Assembly (NCBI GenBank): GCA_030685235.1
Contig: MU839120.1
Coordinates: 280,499 to 344,498, forward strand
Reading direction: 5' to 3'
DNA: 64,000 bases
Origin: Copromyces sp. CBS 386.78
Lineage: Eukaryota; Ascomycota; Sordariomycetes; Sordariales; Sordariaceae
Position 1 is the stretch's first letter; the number at the start of each line of letters is the position of its first letter. This document shows, piece by piece, positions 10,564-23,246 of this stretch. The notes under the pieces are model-generated. The model did no database searches. It had not been told where the DNA came from and saw only the letters and a list, made by a program, of their open reading frames with translations. Made by a program: the position numbers and the translations under genes.

Positions 10564-12164
10564 GCTTGTCTACTGTGACTGTAACGCTCACCAGGACTAC
10601 TAGGCTGATATGGTGGGATTTGAAGGTGTTGCCAGCGGCCGCGTAAACGGTAGGGTGTCCTGACTCAGCGCGCAGGATATGGTGGAATGCACCACGGCGT
10701 AGAGATACCCAATAGTTATAGCGGGTTAATAGCTCTCAAGTCCGCAAGTGAGTACAGCAGGCCCGCTCCGCAGACCGGGGACTATAGACTGCGATACAAG
10801 TGGGCAGATATCTTGTGCCTTGTGCTAGGCGTACTTGGCGCAACCGAAAGACACTTTCTGAGAAGTGAAGGCTGGATGTCAGCAATGTATCAGACCAACC
10901 TTGGTGCGGGTTTTTACCTCTACGGTTTGTGCAGATGGTGGTGATGGCCTTATGGGGGGGATTGATGCGGGAAGGCGCCCCAAAATGACGGGATCAGGGC
11001 AGGTGGTGGGATCAATATAGTTAGGCCAATTGTCGAAGCAATTATCAAGCCCGGTCCGGCAATGATGAGAGGACTCGGTAGGTTGGACACGTCCTGGGTC
11101 TGTCTTGTGGGGGAAAGGGTGGCCAGTTAAGTGCTGTGAGGGCTTCCGGAGATCTCGACCAGCTTGTGTGCTGGATGATGGTGCGGTAACACTCAACGGC
11201 GTCCTCTGAATAGCGTCGCGTGGATGGCAGCGAGGCTCAAAGCTGCAGGCGTGGAGCTGTTGTGGTGCGGTGTGGCTTTTGGGAGCAACTTTGGATGTAT
11301 AAGTTGACTCAGCAACCTGAGACGAAAGAGATGTAGTAGTACGGAGTATGTAATCGGATCCAGAGGAATTGGGCGGAGATGGATGGTCGACAAGGGGGTT
11401 GCAGGTTGCAGATCAGTCAGATGGACGATACGTGTGTTTCTCGATGAAATCTTTTGACTTTGCTCAAATCCTGAATTCGCTGCAGGATCCCATTCACAGA
11501 AACCCAGGGCTGATCTTGAAATTCACCTGTTAAAGCCTGCAGTTCTTGGCTCTGGCAGACGTTTTCAGTCGAGGCAATGGCGACTTGGACGAATAGTGAT
11601 CTCTCGCTTTGTCGCGGGTTGTCGGCCGAATGCTTTGTCAGCAATTCAACGGTGACAAATGCGGCAGCCCAAAGTGACGGCTTCGGATTATTGGCCGAGT
11701 GCGGAATCCGAACCGGTAGTTCTTGTCCCGCAATCCGATTCGTGCCAGCGTTGGCTTTTGTTGCTTGGTTGGATTTGGGGATTGGACTGGCAGAACTGTC
11801 AACTACCTATAATCGGCGGCATGTTCTTCGGTACAACCTTTGTTTGCAAAAAACAGTTTGAATTTTGAAATATTCAGGTCCCTTCGAGGTTGGAAGGTTG
11901 GGGTCACGTGAGGAGACAACTTGGTTAGCCCCGCATTTCTGTCTCCACTGCAAGCACCCAAACACTGCAAATAAGCACGTGCGTTGATCGATGGTACCTA
12001 GCCCACTTCCACGATGTCACCTCGTGAACTTCCATCTCGACAGTTCAATTTTCAATTCACTCTTCAGCTTCCCATCAGCGCTACACTTCCACACACTTCT
12101 GACGGTGTTCACAAGTTTGGGTACCTCCTTGGATTCTTGGGGCCAATCTTTGCCCGAATCTTAA
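10564..12164. other. Intergenic region between kapC-like gene and amidohydrolase gene
   Basis: About 1.6 kb that is upstream of the bZIP gene and downstream of the amidohydrolase gene. ORFs here are short and overlapping, with no recognisable product. It is likely to hold the promoter of the transcription-factor gene and the amidohydrolase 3' untranslated region. Confidence 0.4.
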
Positions 12165-13634
12165 CTAAAGCCTGGTGACCGCTTCATTCGGGCAATCCCG
12201 AGGGGACTTGAATAGCACGCCTCCCTTCCACACGTGGGTGATGTTATCCGGATCTGTCAAAACCTCAATATCTTCAAGCGGATTGGACGAGATGGCAATC
12301 AAGTCAGCGTCAAAACCAGCCTTGAGCTGGCCCGACTTTCGAGCCTGAGGACCCCTATAAAGCGTCCATTGTCAGCCAAATTATACAACAAAACAGCACC
12401 TCAGCCATCTAAAACTTACAAGGTCTCAGGAGGAGTAGCAGTCGCCATCTCTATGGCCTGGAGAGGAGTCATCCCGGCCTCGACGGCGTAGCGAAGTTCC
12501 ATGGCGTTTTTCCCATGGGCTAGCGCATGGTTCCTGTCGCTGCTAAAACTATCCGTCCCCAGGGCGATCTTGACCCCCATCTTGACAGCCAGCTTGATGC
12601 TGTCTCTCGACAGCTGGATGGAACGCTCCAGCTTAGCTCTTTGCCTTGGATCGAGGTCGTCATCACCAGCAGCCATGCCCTCGACGATGTGGCGCGTAGG
12701 GACGAGAATGGCATCCTTCTCCTTCATCTTGGCAGCAACCTCCTCGTCCAGGTACACGCCATGTTCGATGCTCTTCACTCCCGCATCCAGAGCCGCCATG
12801 ATGCCGGGCTTTCCGTGAGCGTGAGCGGCCACCACTCGGCTGCTCCGCTTGGCTTCTTGCACGATGGCTCGTAACTCCTCCGGGCTGAACTGCGTGTCCT
12901 CGGGCTGGTCGTTCAGCGAAAGCGTGCCGCCCGTCGCGCACACCTTGATCACCTTGGCGCCTCGCCGAATCTGCTGCCGCACAGCTTTGATACAGCCATC
13001 TACGCCGTCACACACAAAGGACGATGATGAGCCGTAAGCGCAACCTTCCAGCACGGTTTGGAGGGGCACATCCTGAGGATCACCATGGCCGCCTGTCATG
13101 CTGAGGATTCCTATGGCCGGGTAAACACGAGGACCGACAATGGCGCCCATGTCGATAGCGGGTGCAACGTCCCCGGCATAGCCGCAGAGCTCGCGGATCG
13201 AGGTGAACCCTGCCATGAGCGTTCGGCGCAAGTCGTCGACAATCACGGCTCCGATGAGCGCGCTTGTCCCGGGCATGAAGTACTTGACGCTATCGTGGAT
13301 GCCTACTGCGACATGAGCACCTTCAAAATGAGTGTGAGCATCCCACATGCCTCTGTCTTGTGGTTAGCGGCCGCTAGGTTGAGGGGCACATGAAGTCCAC
13401 TTACGGCATCAATACCGGCACGCGCGAGAAACGGGTCGACGAGTATTTCGAGGGTATCTCGTCCTTTGGCCCAACCCACTCAATAATCGAGTCTTTGACT
13501 ACCAATGCCCCGTTCTTCTGAGCCTCACCACGGCCGGGAATTAGGACGTCGGCGAGGACACCATAGTAAGAAACCCCGTCATCGACAGGGTATCTGTTGA
13601 CGGTGTCGTTAGGTAGAGCTACTCTGATCTGCAT
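12165..13634 (-). CDS. Amidohydrolase-superfamily metal-dependent hydrolase
   Basis: Predicted zinc-dependent hydrolase of cyclic amide or related bonds, of the imidazolonepropionase/prolidase-like amidohydrolase type common in fungi. Exons 13634-13405, 13352-12420 and 12354-12165 join in frame to 450 residues. Introns are 52 and 65 bases, with GTAAGT donors and CTAAC in the first. The N-terminal beta-domain (ADVLIPGRGEAQKNGALVV) precedes the TIM barrel. Metal-site residues fit the family: H83-x-H85 (DAHTH), K213 (KVIKVCATGG, the usual carbamylated lysine position), H254 in AHAHG, H274 in SIEHG and D344 in GTDS. The C-terminus returns to the beta-domain (GFDADLIAI, then THVWKGG). No signal peptide is seen, so it is probably cytosolic. 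The substrate cannot be told from the sequence. A 23-bp tandem duplication lies about 140 bases upstream. Confidence 0.88.
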
Positions 13635-14420
13635 ATTGGGTCGTGAACCACAAAGCCTTTGTTGTAAGGCGTATTGGTTGTTGAGAAGTCTTCGGAACTT
13701 GACTTGATTTCCGTGGTTTTCTATTGTAGTGCCATGAGAGAAGTCTCTCTCTTATATCACGTCAACACACTACACTACTCGTTGGAGATAAACTACACTA
13801 CTCGTTGGAGATAAACAGGGCCTGACGAGTAAGATGGTCGTAGACGCTGTCGTCGTCATGGTGGCTTTAATAATCCCTGCAAAAGTAACCTCATTACGTG
13901 TATCCATTTGGTTGCCTACGACAAAGTCTGCAAAGCACCGGTGTCGGTAGAGCCAGACTGCCAGTGATGGTGGCGACGCGACCACTTTCAGGTTGGTACG
14001 TAAGCACCAACAACCCATAGTTACTATTGTATATCAAGTTCTGAAAGGACTGGTAACTTTGCAGAACGCGCATTGATGTATTACGTACGCTTTCAACATA
14101 AAGTTTGACATGAAGAGGGAGCCAAGTCTTACACTTTAGAGGTACTCTGCCATGAAAAGGTTGAGAAACAAACAAACTTGCAAGTCATCGCCGTTGGCGA
14201 CCCATTGCGTGGACATATAACCAGCTGTATAGACAGTGCACGGACCTCACGGTGAGCAACATCTTCGTCTCTCTTCACCTTGACCTCACCTTGTTCCACA
14301 ACTTCATTCTCACCTTCTTCCCTCACCTCCGAGGTACGTACTTGGTACACAACATCCATACCTCATCATCCCAACCCTCCAAGTCCATTTGATCAAAGCT
14401 TTGCTGGCGAAATAATCACC
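13635..14420. promoter_or_regulatory. Shared upstream region of divergent amidohydrolase and PCD genes
   Basis: The two flanking genes are divergently transcribed, so this 786-base stretch holds both 5' flanks. It contains a tandem duplication at 13770-13815 and pyrimidine-rich stretches near 14265-14330 upstream of the + gene. No other coding potential is seen. Confidence 0.4.
13770..13815 (+). repeat. 23-bp tandem duplication
   Basis: Two perfect adjacent copies (13770-13792 and 13793-13815) of a 23-base unit beginning CTACACTACTCG and ending GAGATAAA. It lies about 140 bases before the amidohydrolase start codon. GATAA occurs in each copy, a possible GATA-factor site by sequence only. Confidence 0.8.
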
Positions 14421-15688
14421 ATGTCATTCACCCTCACCCGAACGCCGAAACCGAGCACTCTCCTCACCAAACTCATCAACCTCAACCATCCTACCAGGAA
14501 CTTCTCCATCTTCATCCAAACCTCAAACCGATCAACAACACCAAAGATCACATCGATCACCACTTCTACCACCAATTTTTACCATCAACATCAACAAAAA
14601 CAACAACACCACTGGTCACTGCACCAACAATCCCGCAACATGTCCTCGTCCTCCTCGTCGGAAATAAAGGCTCAATTCTCAGAGGGTTCCGACCCAACTG
14701 TTCTCGGCCCGTCACTCGAGAAGCTTTTGGCTGCTGGCGGCGGAAAGTGGACGCTTACACAGGAGGGAGTCGCTATTGAGAGGACTTTTAAGTTCAAGAC
14801 TTTTGCCAAGACTTGGGTAAATTAATTTTTTTTTTTTTTTTTTTTCGTTTGTTTGTTTGTTTATTTGTTTTCATTGATTCGCTTCTCTTCGTCTCCTTGT
14901 TGTTCAGCAACGTTCAACAAAAAGGTGTCCGCGAAGGTCTGGTTTGCATGGAGGAGTCGGATTAGGCCGTCGGAGGCAGTTGGAATGGGATGCGAGCTAC
15001 ACCACCTCTTACACACACCAGCCAGTGTTGGACGACGAAAAGGAAATCCGAACGCGCAAATGGGGAAGGAGAATGAACAGAGACACCAACCAGCCATTCA
15101 TGACCAGGGTTGGTGGTAGCTGACATAACTCCTATTACTTGTAGCTGGCTGGGATGCTGTCATGGGACTTGCTCTCGGTCTATCTTGTCTTCCATCACTC
15201 CCTTGCCTTTTATGTTTCTACTTTCTCTTCTCCTTTTCCTCGCACTCCATCCCCGTCATTGCACTCTTGAGCGATTGCAACATCCTCTCTACCAAGCGGA
15301 TCCGAAACCCATGGCTTTGTGTTACACACACCCAGCAGTCATCTGCCGGCCTTCTTACCTAACCCAACGCCTTATTCCGGGTTACCACCATGATTCTAAC
15401 CTCAGCTTCTCTCATCAGGACTTCATGACCGCCGTCTCCCTCCAATGCAAGCTCAAGAATCACCATCCCGAATGGTCCAATGTCTTCAACACAACCTTCA
15501 TCCGCTGGACGACCCACGTCCCAAAGGGTCTCTCATCCAAGGACATCGAGCTAGCCGCCATCTGCGACTCGTTGGCCAAAGACTTTGGCGAGACTGAGCC
15601 GACAGAAAGCTGTGCTATGCCAAACCTGGCTGACCGGGCCGTGGCTTCCTCGGGCGATTGCTGCACGCCTAAGCATTTGAAGAAGTAA
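14421..15688 (+). CDS. Pterin-4a-carbinolamine dehydratase family protein
   Basis: Dehydrates 4a-hydroxytetrahydropterin in pterin recycling; homologues also act in molybdopterin or transcription contexts. Exon 1 is 14421-14816 and exon 2 is 15419-15688, joined in phase 0 to 221 residues. The intron is 602 bases, long for this window, and opens with a T run. The domain starts near residue 95. The active-site signature is H147-H148-P-E-W151 and T164-H165 in WTTH, matching the conserved histidines of the family. The first 74 residues are Ser/Thr/Asn-rich with Arg and Lys and almost no acids, like a mitochondrial presequence. An internal ATG at 14641 (MSSSSSSEIK) would give a shorter cytosolic form of about 148 residues. 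The C-terminal tail after the domain contains three cysteines. It converges with ERG25. Confidence 0.85.
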
Positions 15689-16257
15689 AACACGGGAGAG
15701 GCATCACAGGAATGTGTATAAGTAGTAAGTGTGTGTTTATGTTACTTTCATGATCGTCTCATTACTAGATTATTAAAAGGGGTTTCGTATGGAGGAGGAG
15801 GAGGGAGGCTGGGCACGGCGGTGGTGCTTTGCCGAGAAGGACGCCAAAGAAGGAAGAATCTATGTACAAGAATTAATAGAAGCGAGAAGGAAAAGACTCC
15901 CCTCCCCAACTGCACCATAGCGCGCGTGCGGCAAAAGATGCAACGCTGCCCCCCTTCCCCATTCGAACACCTCTCTGTTTGGAGGTGTGATTTGGTCAGT
16001 CCGCATTAGACCCAACCTTCCCTCCCTTCTTGTCTTTTAGCCAAAATGAAGCAACCCGTTTCTACCCTTTATTGACTCCTTATTTCCCTTGATTTGTCTC
16101 ATGGACCATTTCCCATCATTAGGTAATTCTTCCCCTCTCTCTTCTCTGTTGTTTGGTGATGCGTTGTCCAAAATTAGTGAGGTCGAATGGAAGACCTTGG
16201 AAGACAATGCGAATACCTGCTCGGTATCATGGCAGCGGATCCATCAACTGAAAGCGT
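15689..16257. other. Convergent intergenic region
   Basis: It lies between the stop codons of the PCD gene and ERG25, which are transcribed toward each other, so it should contain both 3' untranslated regions. No coding sequence is supported. Confidence 0.45.
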
Positions 16258-17377
16258 TTACTGGGCCTTCTTAGCCTTGATGGCCGCGAGCTTCTTCTCA
16301 CGGCGAGCCTTAGCGGCGACATCACCGGCCTCGGTGTCAAGGCAGTAATCCCACCAGCGGAAGCTGGAGGCATAGTTGCCAATGAAGCGCTCGTGGTGCA
16401 CATCATGGTGGTCGGCACCAGCCCAGAAGGGGAGGAAGTGGCGCAAGCTGAAGGGGAAATCGTAGCCGGAGTGGGCATCGATGGCCTGGAAGAGACGGAG
16501 GACGATCCAGATATACATGGTGGCGAGATGGAGGTCCTTGGTGAAGGAAACCCAGAGGATGGGGGATCCTACGGTACCGATACCGAGGAGCATGACCTCA
16601 ATAGGGGAGGCGTACTCGGCGGCGAGACCAAAGGGCGCGCTGTAGGTGTGGTGAATCTTGTGGATGGCCTTGTAGAGAGGGCCGTAGTGAAGCGCGCGGT
16701 GGAACCAGTAGTGCCAGGCATCCTCCATGACGAAGAAGATGCAGATTTGGAAGGCCATCTTCCAGAGAGGAGGGAAGGGCACGCCATAGTCGAGGCCGAA
16801 GTAGGTGGCGATGGGGTGGAAGAGCCAGATTTGGGGGAGCTCGACGGTGCAGTGGCTGAGGAGAACAAGACCGGCGCACTCGAACTGTTCCTTCCAGGTG
16901 GGGCGCTTTCCCTATGTGGTTGTTAGCGACTCTGTTTCTTTGTATTCCAGTCTTGGTTGGGCACTGACTTTTTGCAATTTGTACTTGTTGAACATGGGGA
17001 GGGCGTCGATGATCATCCAAGGGATCGACCTGCCGAAGTAGACGATCTCGTGCATGAAGAAGCTCATGAGGCCGGTCGCGAGAGTGTCATTCTGCATCCA
17101 CAGATACCACGCCTATTGTCGAACGTTAGCTATCCTTGTTCGCCGGCGTTTCGGGTTGGGTTGCAGAGGTCGCGTACCGCCCAGAGCTTCTCGGCGTAGC
17201 TCAGCTGAACATTGTACTTGGACACCTCCTCCAAGACGGTAAAGTATGTGTCTGTCGAGCTCAGGCCAGCGACGGTCGCATTACTAGATAAGACGAAGAC
17301 ACGAGTCAGCTTTCGGTTCAAGCATGGTTGACAGGCGCAAGAGGGTGGACAGGAACGTACAGGACTGCCGTAGCCAT
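16258..17377 (-). CDS. ERG25: C-4 methylsterol oxidase (ERG25)
   Basis: Di-iron oxygenase of the endoplasmic reticulum that starts removal of the C-4 methyl groups of sterol intermediates in ergosterol synthesis. Exons 17377-17361, 17283-17178, 17112-16969 and 16911-16258 give 306 residues, about the family's usual length. Introns are 57-77 bases, with branch CTGAC or CTAAC sites. The three histidine clusters of the fatty acid hydroxylase superfamily are present: HYWFH 156-160, HKIHH 173-177 and HHDVHH 257-262. Hydrophobic segments near 100-125, 138-152 and 190-230 fit a multipass membrane protein. The last four residues, KKAQ, form a dilysine ER-retrieval signal. The very small first exon (17 bases) encodes only MATAV plus part of a codon. 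The fit to the family is complete. Confidence 0.95.
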
Positions 17378-18374
17378 GGTGGGCGGATAGAGAATAGGCG
17401 GCTCCGATTAGGTGTTGTTGGGTTGGGAGATGCGACTCGGAGGTGTTGGAACGCGATAAGGAACCTGCAGTCGGTGGAAGAAAACAGGCGCAGGAGGAAA
17501 CCGCCTTCGGTGAGTGGATGAACCGGAGGAAGAGGGGAAACCGGGAAAGAAAAAGAAACAGTCGACAGCGTCCAAGGGCAATGCCAGTCGCGATCTAGGG
17601 AGTAGGGAAAGACAACCTACCAACAAGTTTAGGGGTTGCTGGATTTTTTATTGTCCTTTGGTATCCTTTGGCGGGAGCCCCTGAGAGACGGAACGTGTTG
17701 GGTCGACCAATGGCGGGACTGACCCCAGAATCGGCCCACTGCGAAGCTGTTGTTTCCGCCATCCGGGACCCACTCTTTCCACTCTGGCCTGGTCGACCTG
17801 TGCTCAATGAAACAGGGAGCCTGCCAAGCGATGGAATCCCAACAACACTCGCTGCCGTGCATTGAGATGTGCCAATTGTTTCTCTTTGGGCTCCTATCTT
17901 TGACATGGAAAGAGGCACTGACCACGTCACCACCGCAGTGAGAGGCAGAGGGCAAAATTCGATCAGATAAGGAAAGCAAGTGATCTACGAAAAGATACGG
18001 ATGTGCGGCATCCCGTCCATAACTTTTTCATAGTGTACATAATCATCATCATCATCATCCCAATTCTGGATTGCTATTCGAGTACCATACCGGCACCTAC
18101 CTGCAAAACATATCTGACTGTGCCTCACCACTACGGTTCCGTTGGTAGAGGTGCGTAACATAGACAGACAGTCAGGTACAAGTGATGGCTGCATGCCGCA
18201 TCTCCATCTCTCTATCAACATGATGAATCTCACATGGAGAAGACGAGAATCTCGAATTGCCCGGGGTTTTCCAGTGGTATGGAACGATTGCATCCACACC
18301 GTGATCCCACTTCTTCTTCGGCTGGTTCGTTGCCATCCGCCATCCCAGGTCGCCAGGGGGGGTTTGGCGTGGTT
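17378..18374. promoter_or_regulatory. ERG25 upstream region
   Basis: About 1 kb between the ERG25 start and the copia element's target site. No gene is visible. It contains a short CAT/ATC trinucleotide run near 18040-18058. Base composition is normal right up to the transposon, so RIP has not spread far beyond the element on this side. Confidence 0.4.
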
Positions 18375-18379
18375 GGATG
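18375..18379 (+). repeat. Target-site duplication (left)
   Basis: GGATG directly before the 5' LTR, matched by GGATG at 24357-24361 directly after the 3' LTR. Five bases is the normal duplication for Ty1/copia integration. Confidence 0.85.
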
Positions 18380-18559
18380 TGTTAGATTAGAGGGTGGATA
18401 TCTGGGTTTCTGGCTATACTCAATCTGGATTAGCCGCCCAGCCCCCTAGATTATTGGTTTCTAGGTCCCTCTAGGATACTCCAATACCCCCCAGACCTTC
18501 TAGGCGAGTCAATTACACACACTCTTAAATCAATTAATTCTATATAATTATATCTAATA
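18380..18559 (+). repeat. 5' LTR of the copia element
   Basis: 180 bases starting TGTTAGATTAG. Aligned without gaps to the 3' LTR at 24177-24356, every difference I see is C/T or G/A. Mutations in this copy concentrate at its inner (right) end, where TATCTAATA replaces the 3' LTR's CATCTGACA. Confidence 0.88.
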
Positions 18560-21500
18560 ATTAACAGTTTAATTTGCGTATTTACAATAGAAGCGCTATA
18601 ATAATCAATACAAGTAATATTCCTACGAAACTAATAATATTAACTATATCTTTATTAAAAGAATTTACTAATAAAGCTATTATAATCGTCTTTAAGACCT
18701 AAAACGATTGGCCCAACTAGTACAAAGCCTTTAAACGATTAATTAGAAGTAACTAAGACTTTGGCAATTAATTACTTAAGGACGGGCTTATAATCTAAAA
18801 GGTCTTACCTCCTAAGTCGGAAGATTTCTTCCTTACGAAGCTGGCGAAAGATTGTATATTAGCAGTAAAAAAAGAACTTATTAGATTTAATAGAGGGATC
18901 CGGGTTAAAAAGGTTGTAGCAACTATTACGATAACTATAATAAATACTACTATAGTTTAAACTTAGACTTAAATTTAGATTTAAATTAACGAAGATAGTA
19001 ATCTACCGCTACTACTACCGCTTAACTCCGGCAAGAAATTAGGGAAGATTCTAACGACGAAGAAGATTTTAAAGAAAAAGATAAATATTATACTAAATAA
19101 AATATTAGGGAGGATATAATAATTAACCCTACTACGGATTTTATTATAAAAAGAAAGGCTATTTATAATTAAATTAATAATATATATAATACCCGCTATA
19201 AGTATTAAAAGGACTTCGACGACGTTAATACGAAAGTCCGCAATTAAATAAATATTTATATTACTAATTACTTCGCCGATACCGCTTTCGAATAGGATAA
19301 ATCTATTTGTAAATAATTAGAATAAATTAAATACTAAATTAATTACCGCCCTATTGATTAAATTGCTACCGCATAGCGAAAATACTAGGCCTTTATTAAA
19401 GAGACCGCTAAAAAATAACCTAAGGACTTCGAAAAATAAGTTTTAAATTAGGAAAGCCTTATCGCTAATAATAAAAGACTAAATATTAACGAAATTACTT
19501 CCCCCACTTTATAATTTACTAATTTTATTAATATAACCCGCGAATATAAATTTATTTAAGTAAATAATATTTAAAAGTTTAATTATAATTTAGAAAATTT
19601 ATATTTAAACTATAAGGATATATCCACTAATTTTAGAAGGGTTAATATATTAGAATATACCGTATTATTAGTTAGTAAAAAAGTTATAATTCGTAGTATT
19701 TAAAATACTAATTAATTTAATTCGAAAGAATTTATATTTAAAAAGGAAAACGCTCCTAATTTTAATTATAAAAAGAAGTAGAAAGTATATATAAAAAAGA
19801 AACGCGGCGTAAATAAAAATATAAATAATTCTTTATAATTAAAAAAAAGAAGGGGATTTGCGCCGCTATATAAAATATACGAACAAAACCCTTACTTAAT
19901 AATATACTATTAATATTTAATACTTAAAATAAGAAATAACCTTATTTAGAAGCCTAGTAATTCTATTTAGAAGTTTATTAACGAGAATGTCGAAAAATTT
20001 CCTAAAATCCGTAAAGAAGTAGAAAAGGTTAGGAATTAAATACGGGACTATTTTATTACCTTTATGTAAATTATTACTTTAAAGACTTAAAGGTAATGAA
20101 AAATCGGTATTTATAATTTAATATTTTTCGTTAAATAAAGTATTTTTAATATAAATGACGGAGGAAATATTTACCTTCTTAAGAATTTAGCGATCTTCAA
20201 TTCTAGGGCTTCCTTTTATATTTTTAATAAAATTAATCGTTTTTTCTTCGTTTCGAATAATATCCTTAAAGGACTACGTTTAAACTAGAGATTTTTAAAT
20301 ATTTATTAAGGGTTTTAAGACTATTAATATAGAAGTATAAAGAGAAAAGGGAATTCTACAGCTATAGTTAAGGGAGGTCGCCTTCTACCTTAATTTTATT
20401 ATAAATTTTATATTTTTATATTTACTTTGAAAATAAAGTTTTTATTAATATTATAAACTATTTAATAATTACCTTCGTTAGCTAAACGGGTCGATTTTCT
20501 GTTTCCTTTAAGAGATTTATTACTAAATAATTCTCGAATACCTTCCCCTCTCCTTTAATTATACTATTTTCTTCGCTCAATAAAACTATTTTAATTCTTA
20601 TATTAGCCGTCGCGTATATAAAATACCTATTTAATTCTAATATAAATAATTCGGTTATTATAATCTATAAATCTTCGAATACTTTTATAATATTAAAAGT
20701 ATTAAATTTAAAGGATTAGCGATTTATTAATATAATACGTACAGTATATTTAAAATTAAACGATAAATTATACGAAAATTACGCGACCGAAACTTTAGAT
20801 TAGGAGAATGCTTCGCCGTCGATTTTTTCGAATACGAATAAGGGAGAAGAGGTTTTAAATATATAATATTTGTTATTTATCGATAAATTAAATTCGTTTA
20901 GGATATTTATATAGCGATATATATAATAGAAATTATTGTAGAAAGATTATTCTTAATTATTAATATAATTAATTACTAGTATAATATTAAGGTTAAATAT
21001 ATTAAGTGCGATAACGAATTTAATAGTTAATACGTTAGGAATAAATTAGTTATTCGCCTTATTATTTTCGAGCCTTTAATATTTAATATTCAAATTTAAA
21101 ACGGCGGTATTAAACGTTTAGGGGGTATAATTAAAAAAAAGGCGCGCGCTATAATAAATAGCTCTTATTTCCTTTATAATTTCTAATTTCAAATTATCTT
21201 AATAGTAGTTTACTTTACTAACCAATCGCCTAAATATTTCTACAATTAGAAATCTTCTTACGAATAATTCTATACTTTCGTAGCTTATTATAAAAGGGTA
21301 TAAATTAATCCCCGGAAGTTTAATTTTAATTATTTATATATTTACGGTTATAAAGTCTACGCAATAATAAGAATCGCTTAAAAAAAGGAGTAGCGACGAA
21401 AAAAATTCTAATTAAAAGTATAAATCGGTTACTTCGTCGGCTATGCTACCTTATTTATTTATTAAATTTAGAACCTATAAGTAAATTATATCGTTTATAT

Positions 21501-22802
21501 TTGTAATATATTATTTAATGAAAATTCAATTTATTTAAGAAATTTTAATGAAATTAAAGAAAGGTTAAAATTAATTAGCAATAAAATTTTTAATTTATTT
21601 AATAAAATCGATTACCCGCTTTAATTATTTATATAATACTTCGAACCCTTTAATATAATTTAAAATATAAAAAATAATAGTCTTATTTAATTATTACTAT
21701 CGCTCTTCGATAACGAATTATAAATAAATAGTAATAATATTATTAATTCTAAGCTAATTAAGCTTAACGTTTAAAGTAAAATATCCTTCGACTTTATATT
21801 TAAATACTTTACCTTTCTAAATATATTACTAACTACTCTCTCTACCAATCTTATTATTAATTTACTAAAGCCTATTTCCTTCCCGACTTTCGAATTATAA
21901 GAAGTTGCCTTTAATATTAGGAAACTCATTCAATTAATAAGTTAGAAATAGGGCAAAATTATTACGAAGGTAGAAATTAATTATTTAATTATTAAAGGTA
22001 GCCGGTTAAACTCTATTAAATATTAAAATTTACCCCCGGTCTTAAAGACTTACCGCGATTTCGAATATTATAAATTAAAAAACCTCTTTAAATAAGTAGA
22101 AAAAACCTATTTTAATAGCTATAAGGAAATAAAGTTGTAGGTAGAAGTTAATAAAAATATCCTTCGTACTAAGGGTGCCTAAATCTTTAACTATATATAA
22201 ATATATATATATAAATTTAATAAGTATAGCCGCCTTTAAAAAGTAAAAGCTCGCTTTATAATTAAAGGAAATTAATAATATTATTATAGGAAAGAAATAT
22301 ACGCTTCTACATTAACCAATCGTTCTTTCCAATCTATTATTATTTACGCTGCTAAATTTAACTTCGAACTTATTTAATATAACGCTATAAATACTTTCGT
22401 TAACGCTTATTTTAATAAAGAGATTTATATATATATACCCCCTAAATATTAAAAGTATTATATAATACTTAAATTATTTAAAGTCCTCTATAATTTACAA
22501 TATACTCTTTTATTCTAGTAACGAAAATTTAATAATATTTTTAAAAATATACATTTCCAATTATTATTCGAAAATCCGTATATCTTTAAATACGGTAGAA
22601 TTTTAATTTTCTATTATATTAACGATATTATATTTATTTTCGACTAGAAATTACGCAATAAAATTAATTAAGTAATAAAAAATTTAGAAGAGAAGTATAA
22701 ATTTATAGGGGGTAATAACTTCTAATAGTTTCTAAGTATTAAAATTATTCGAAATCGAAAAGTAGGATTAATTTAATTATTTTAACGGGAATATATTTAT
22801 AA

Positions 22803-23246
22803 AAGAGAAACTCTATTTGTACGTGGTGAAATCTCTATCTGTACGTGCTGAAAAAAAGTGAAGTTTAATATGTTTTTTGGAATACCAAAAAAATTAATAA
22901 GGAGGCAAGAAGTATATCATATTTTTTCTTATTTTTTTCCCTACCTAACGATACACTTTTTAAAATCGTATACACTTAGTAGTCCTAAAAAACTCCATGG
23001 AAAAGAAGCTGTTATAAATAAATAATTAGGAAAATTAAAAGTGTAAAGGTCTAAGAAAGTAAGATTTAGATGACGTTAAGGGCTATAAGATTCGTACTTA
23101 CTTTCAAAAATCCGTTAAAAATCAACGAGTAATTTGGTACCACTTTTAATTTTATACACTAAAGTTCGAATATATTATAGTTAGAAAAGCAAAAGTGGCA
23201 CCACGTACAAATAGAGATTTCACCACGTACAAATAGAGTTTCTCTT
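22803..23246. mobile_element. 444-bp TIR element nested in the copia element
   Basis: The ends are inverted repeats of about 48 bases starting AAGAGAAACTCTATTTGTACG. Each arm contains the same ~20-base motif (CTCTATTTGTACGTGGTG) twice in tandem, so each arm is a double repeat. ATAA flanks both ends (22799-22802 and 23247-23250), and the shared flank can be read as up to TATAAA. Deleting the element and one copy restores a continuous copia frame (IYK-IT). There is no transposase; it is a MITE-type non-autonomous element. Its sequence is less TpA-saturated than the host element around it. Confidence 0.72.

Noticed and set aside
16393..16926. 177-codon open frame on the plus strand
   Set aside because: Antisense of ERG25 exon 4; the Glu/Gly-rich composition is a shadow of C-ending codons on the other strand.
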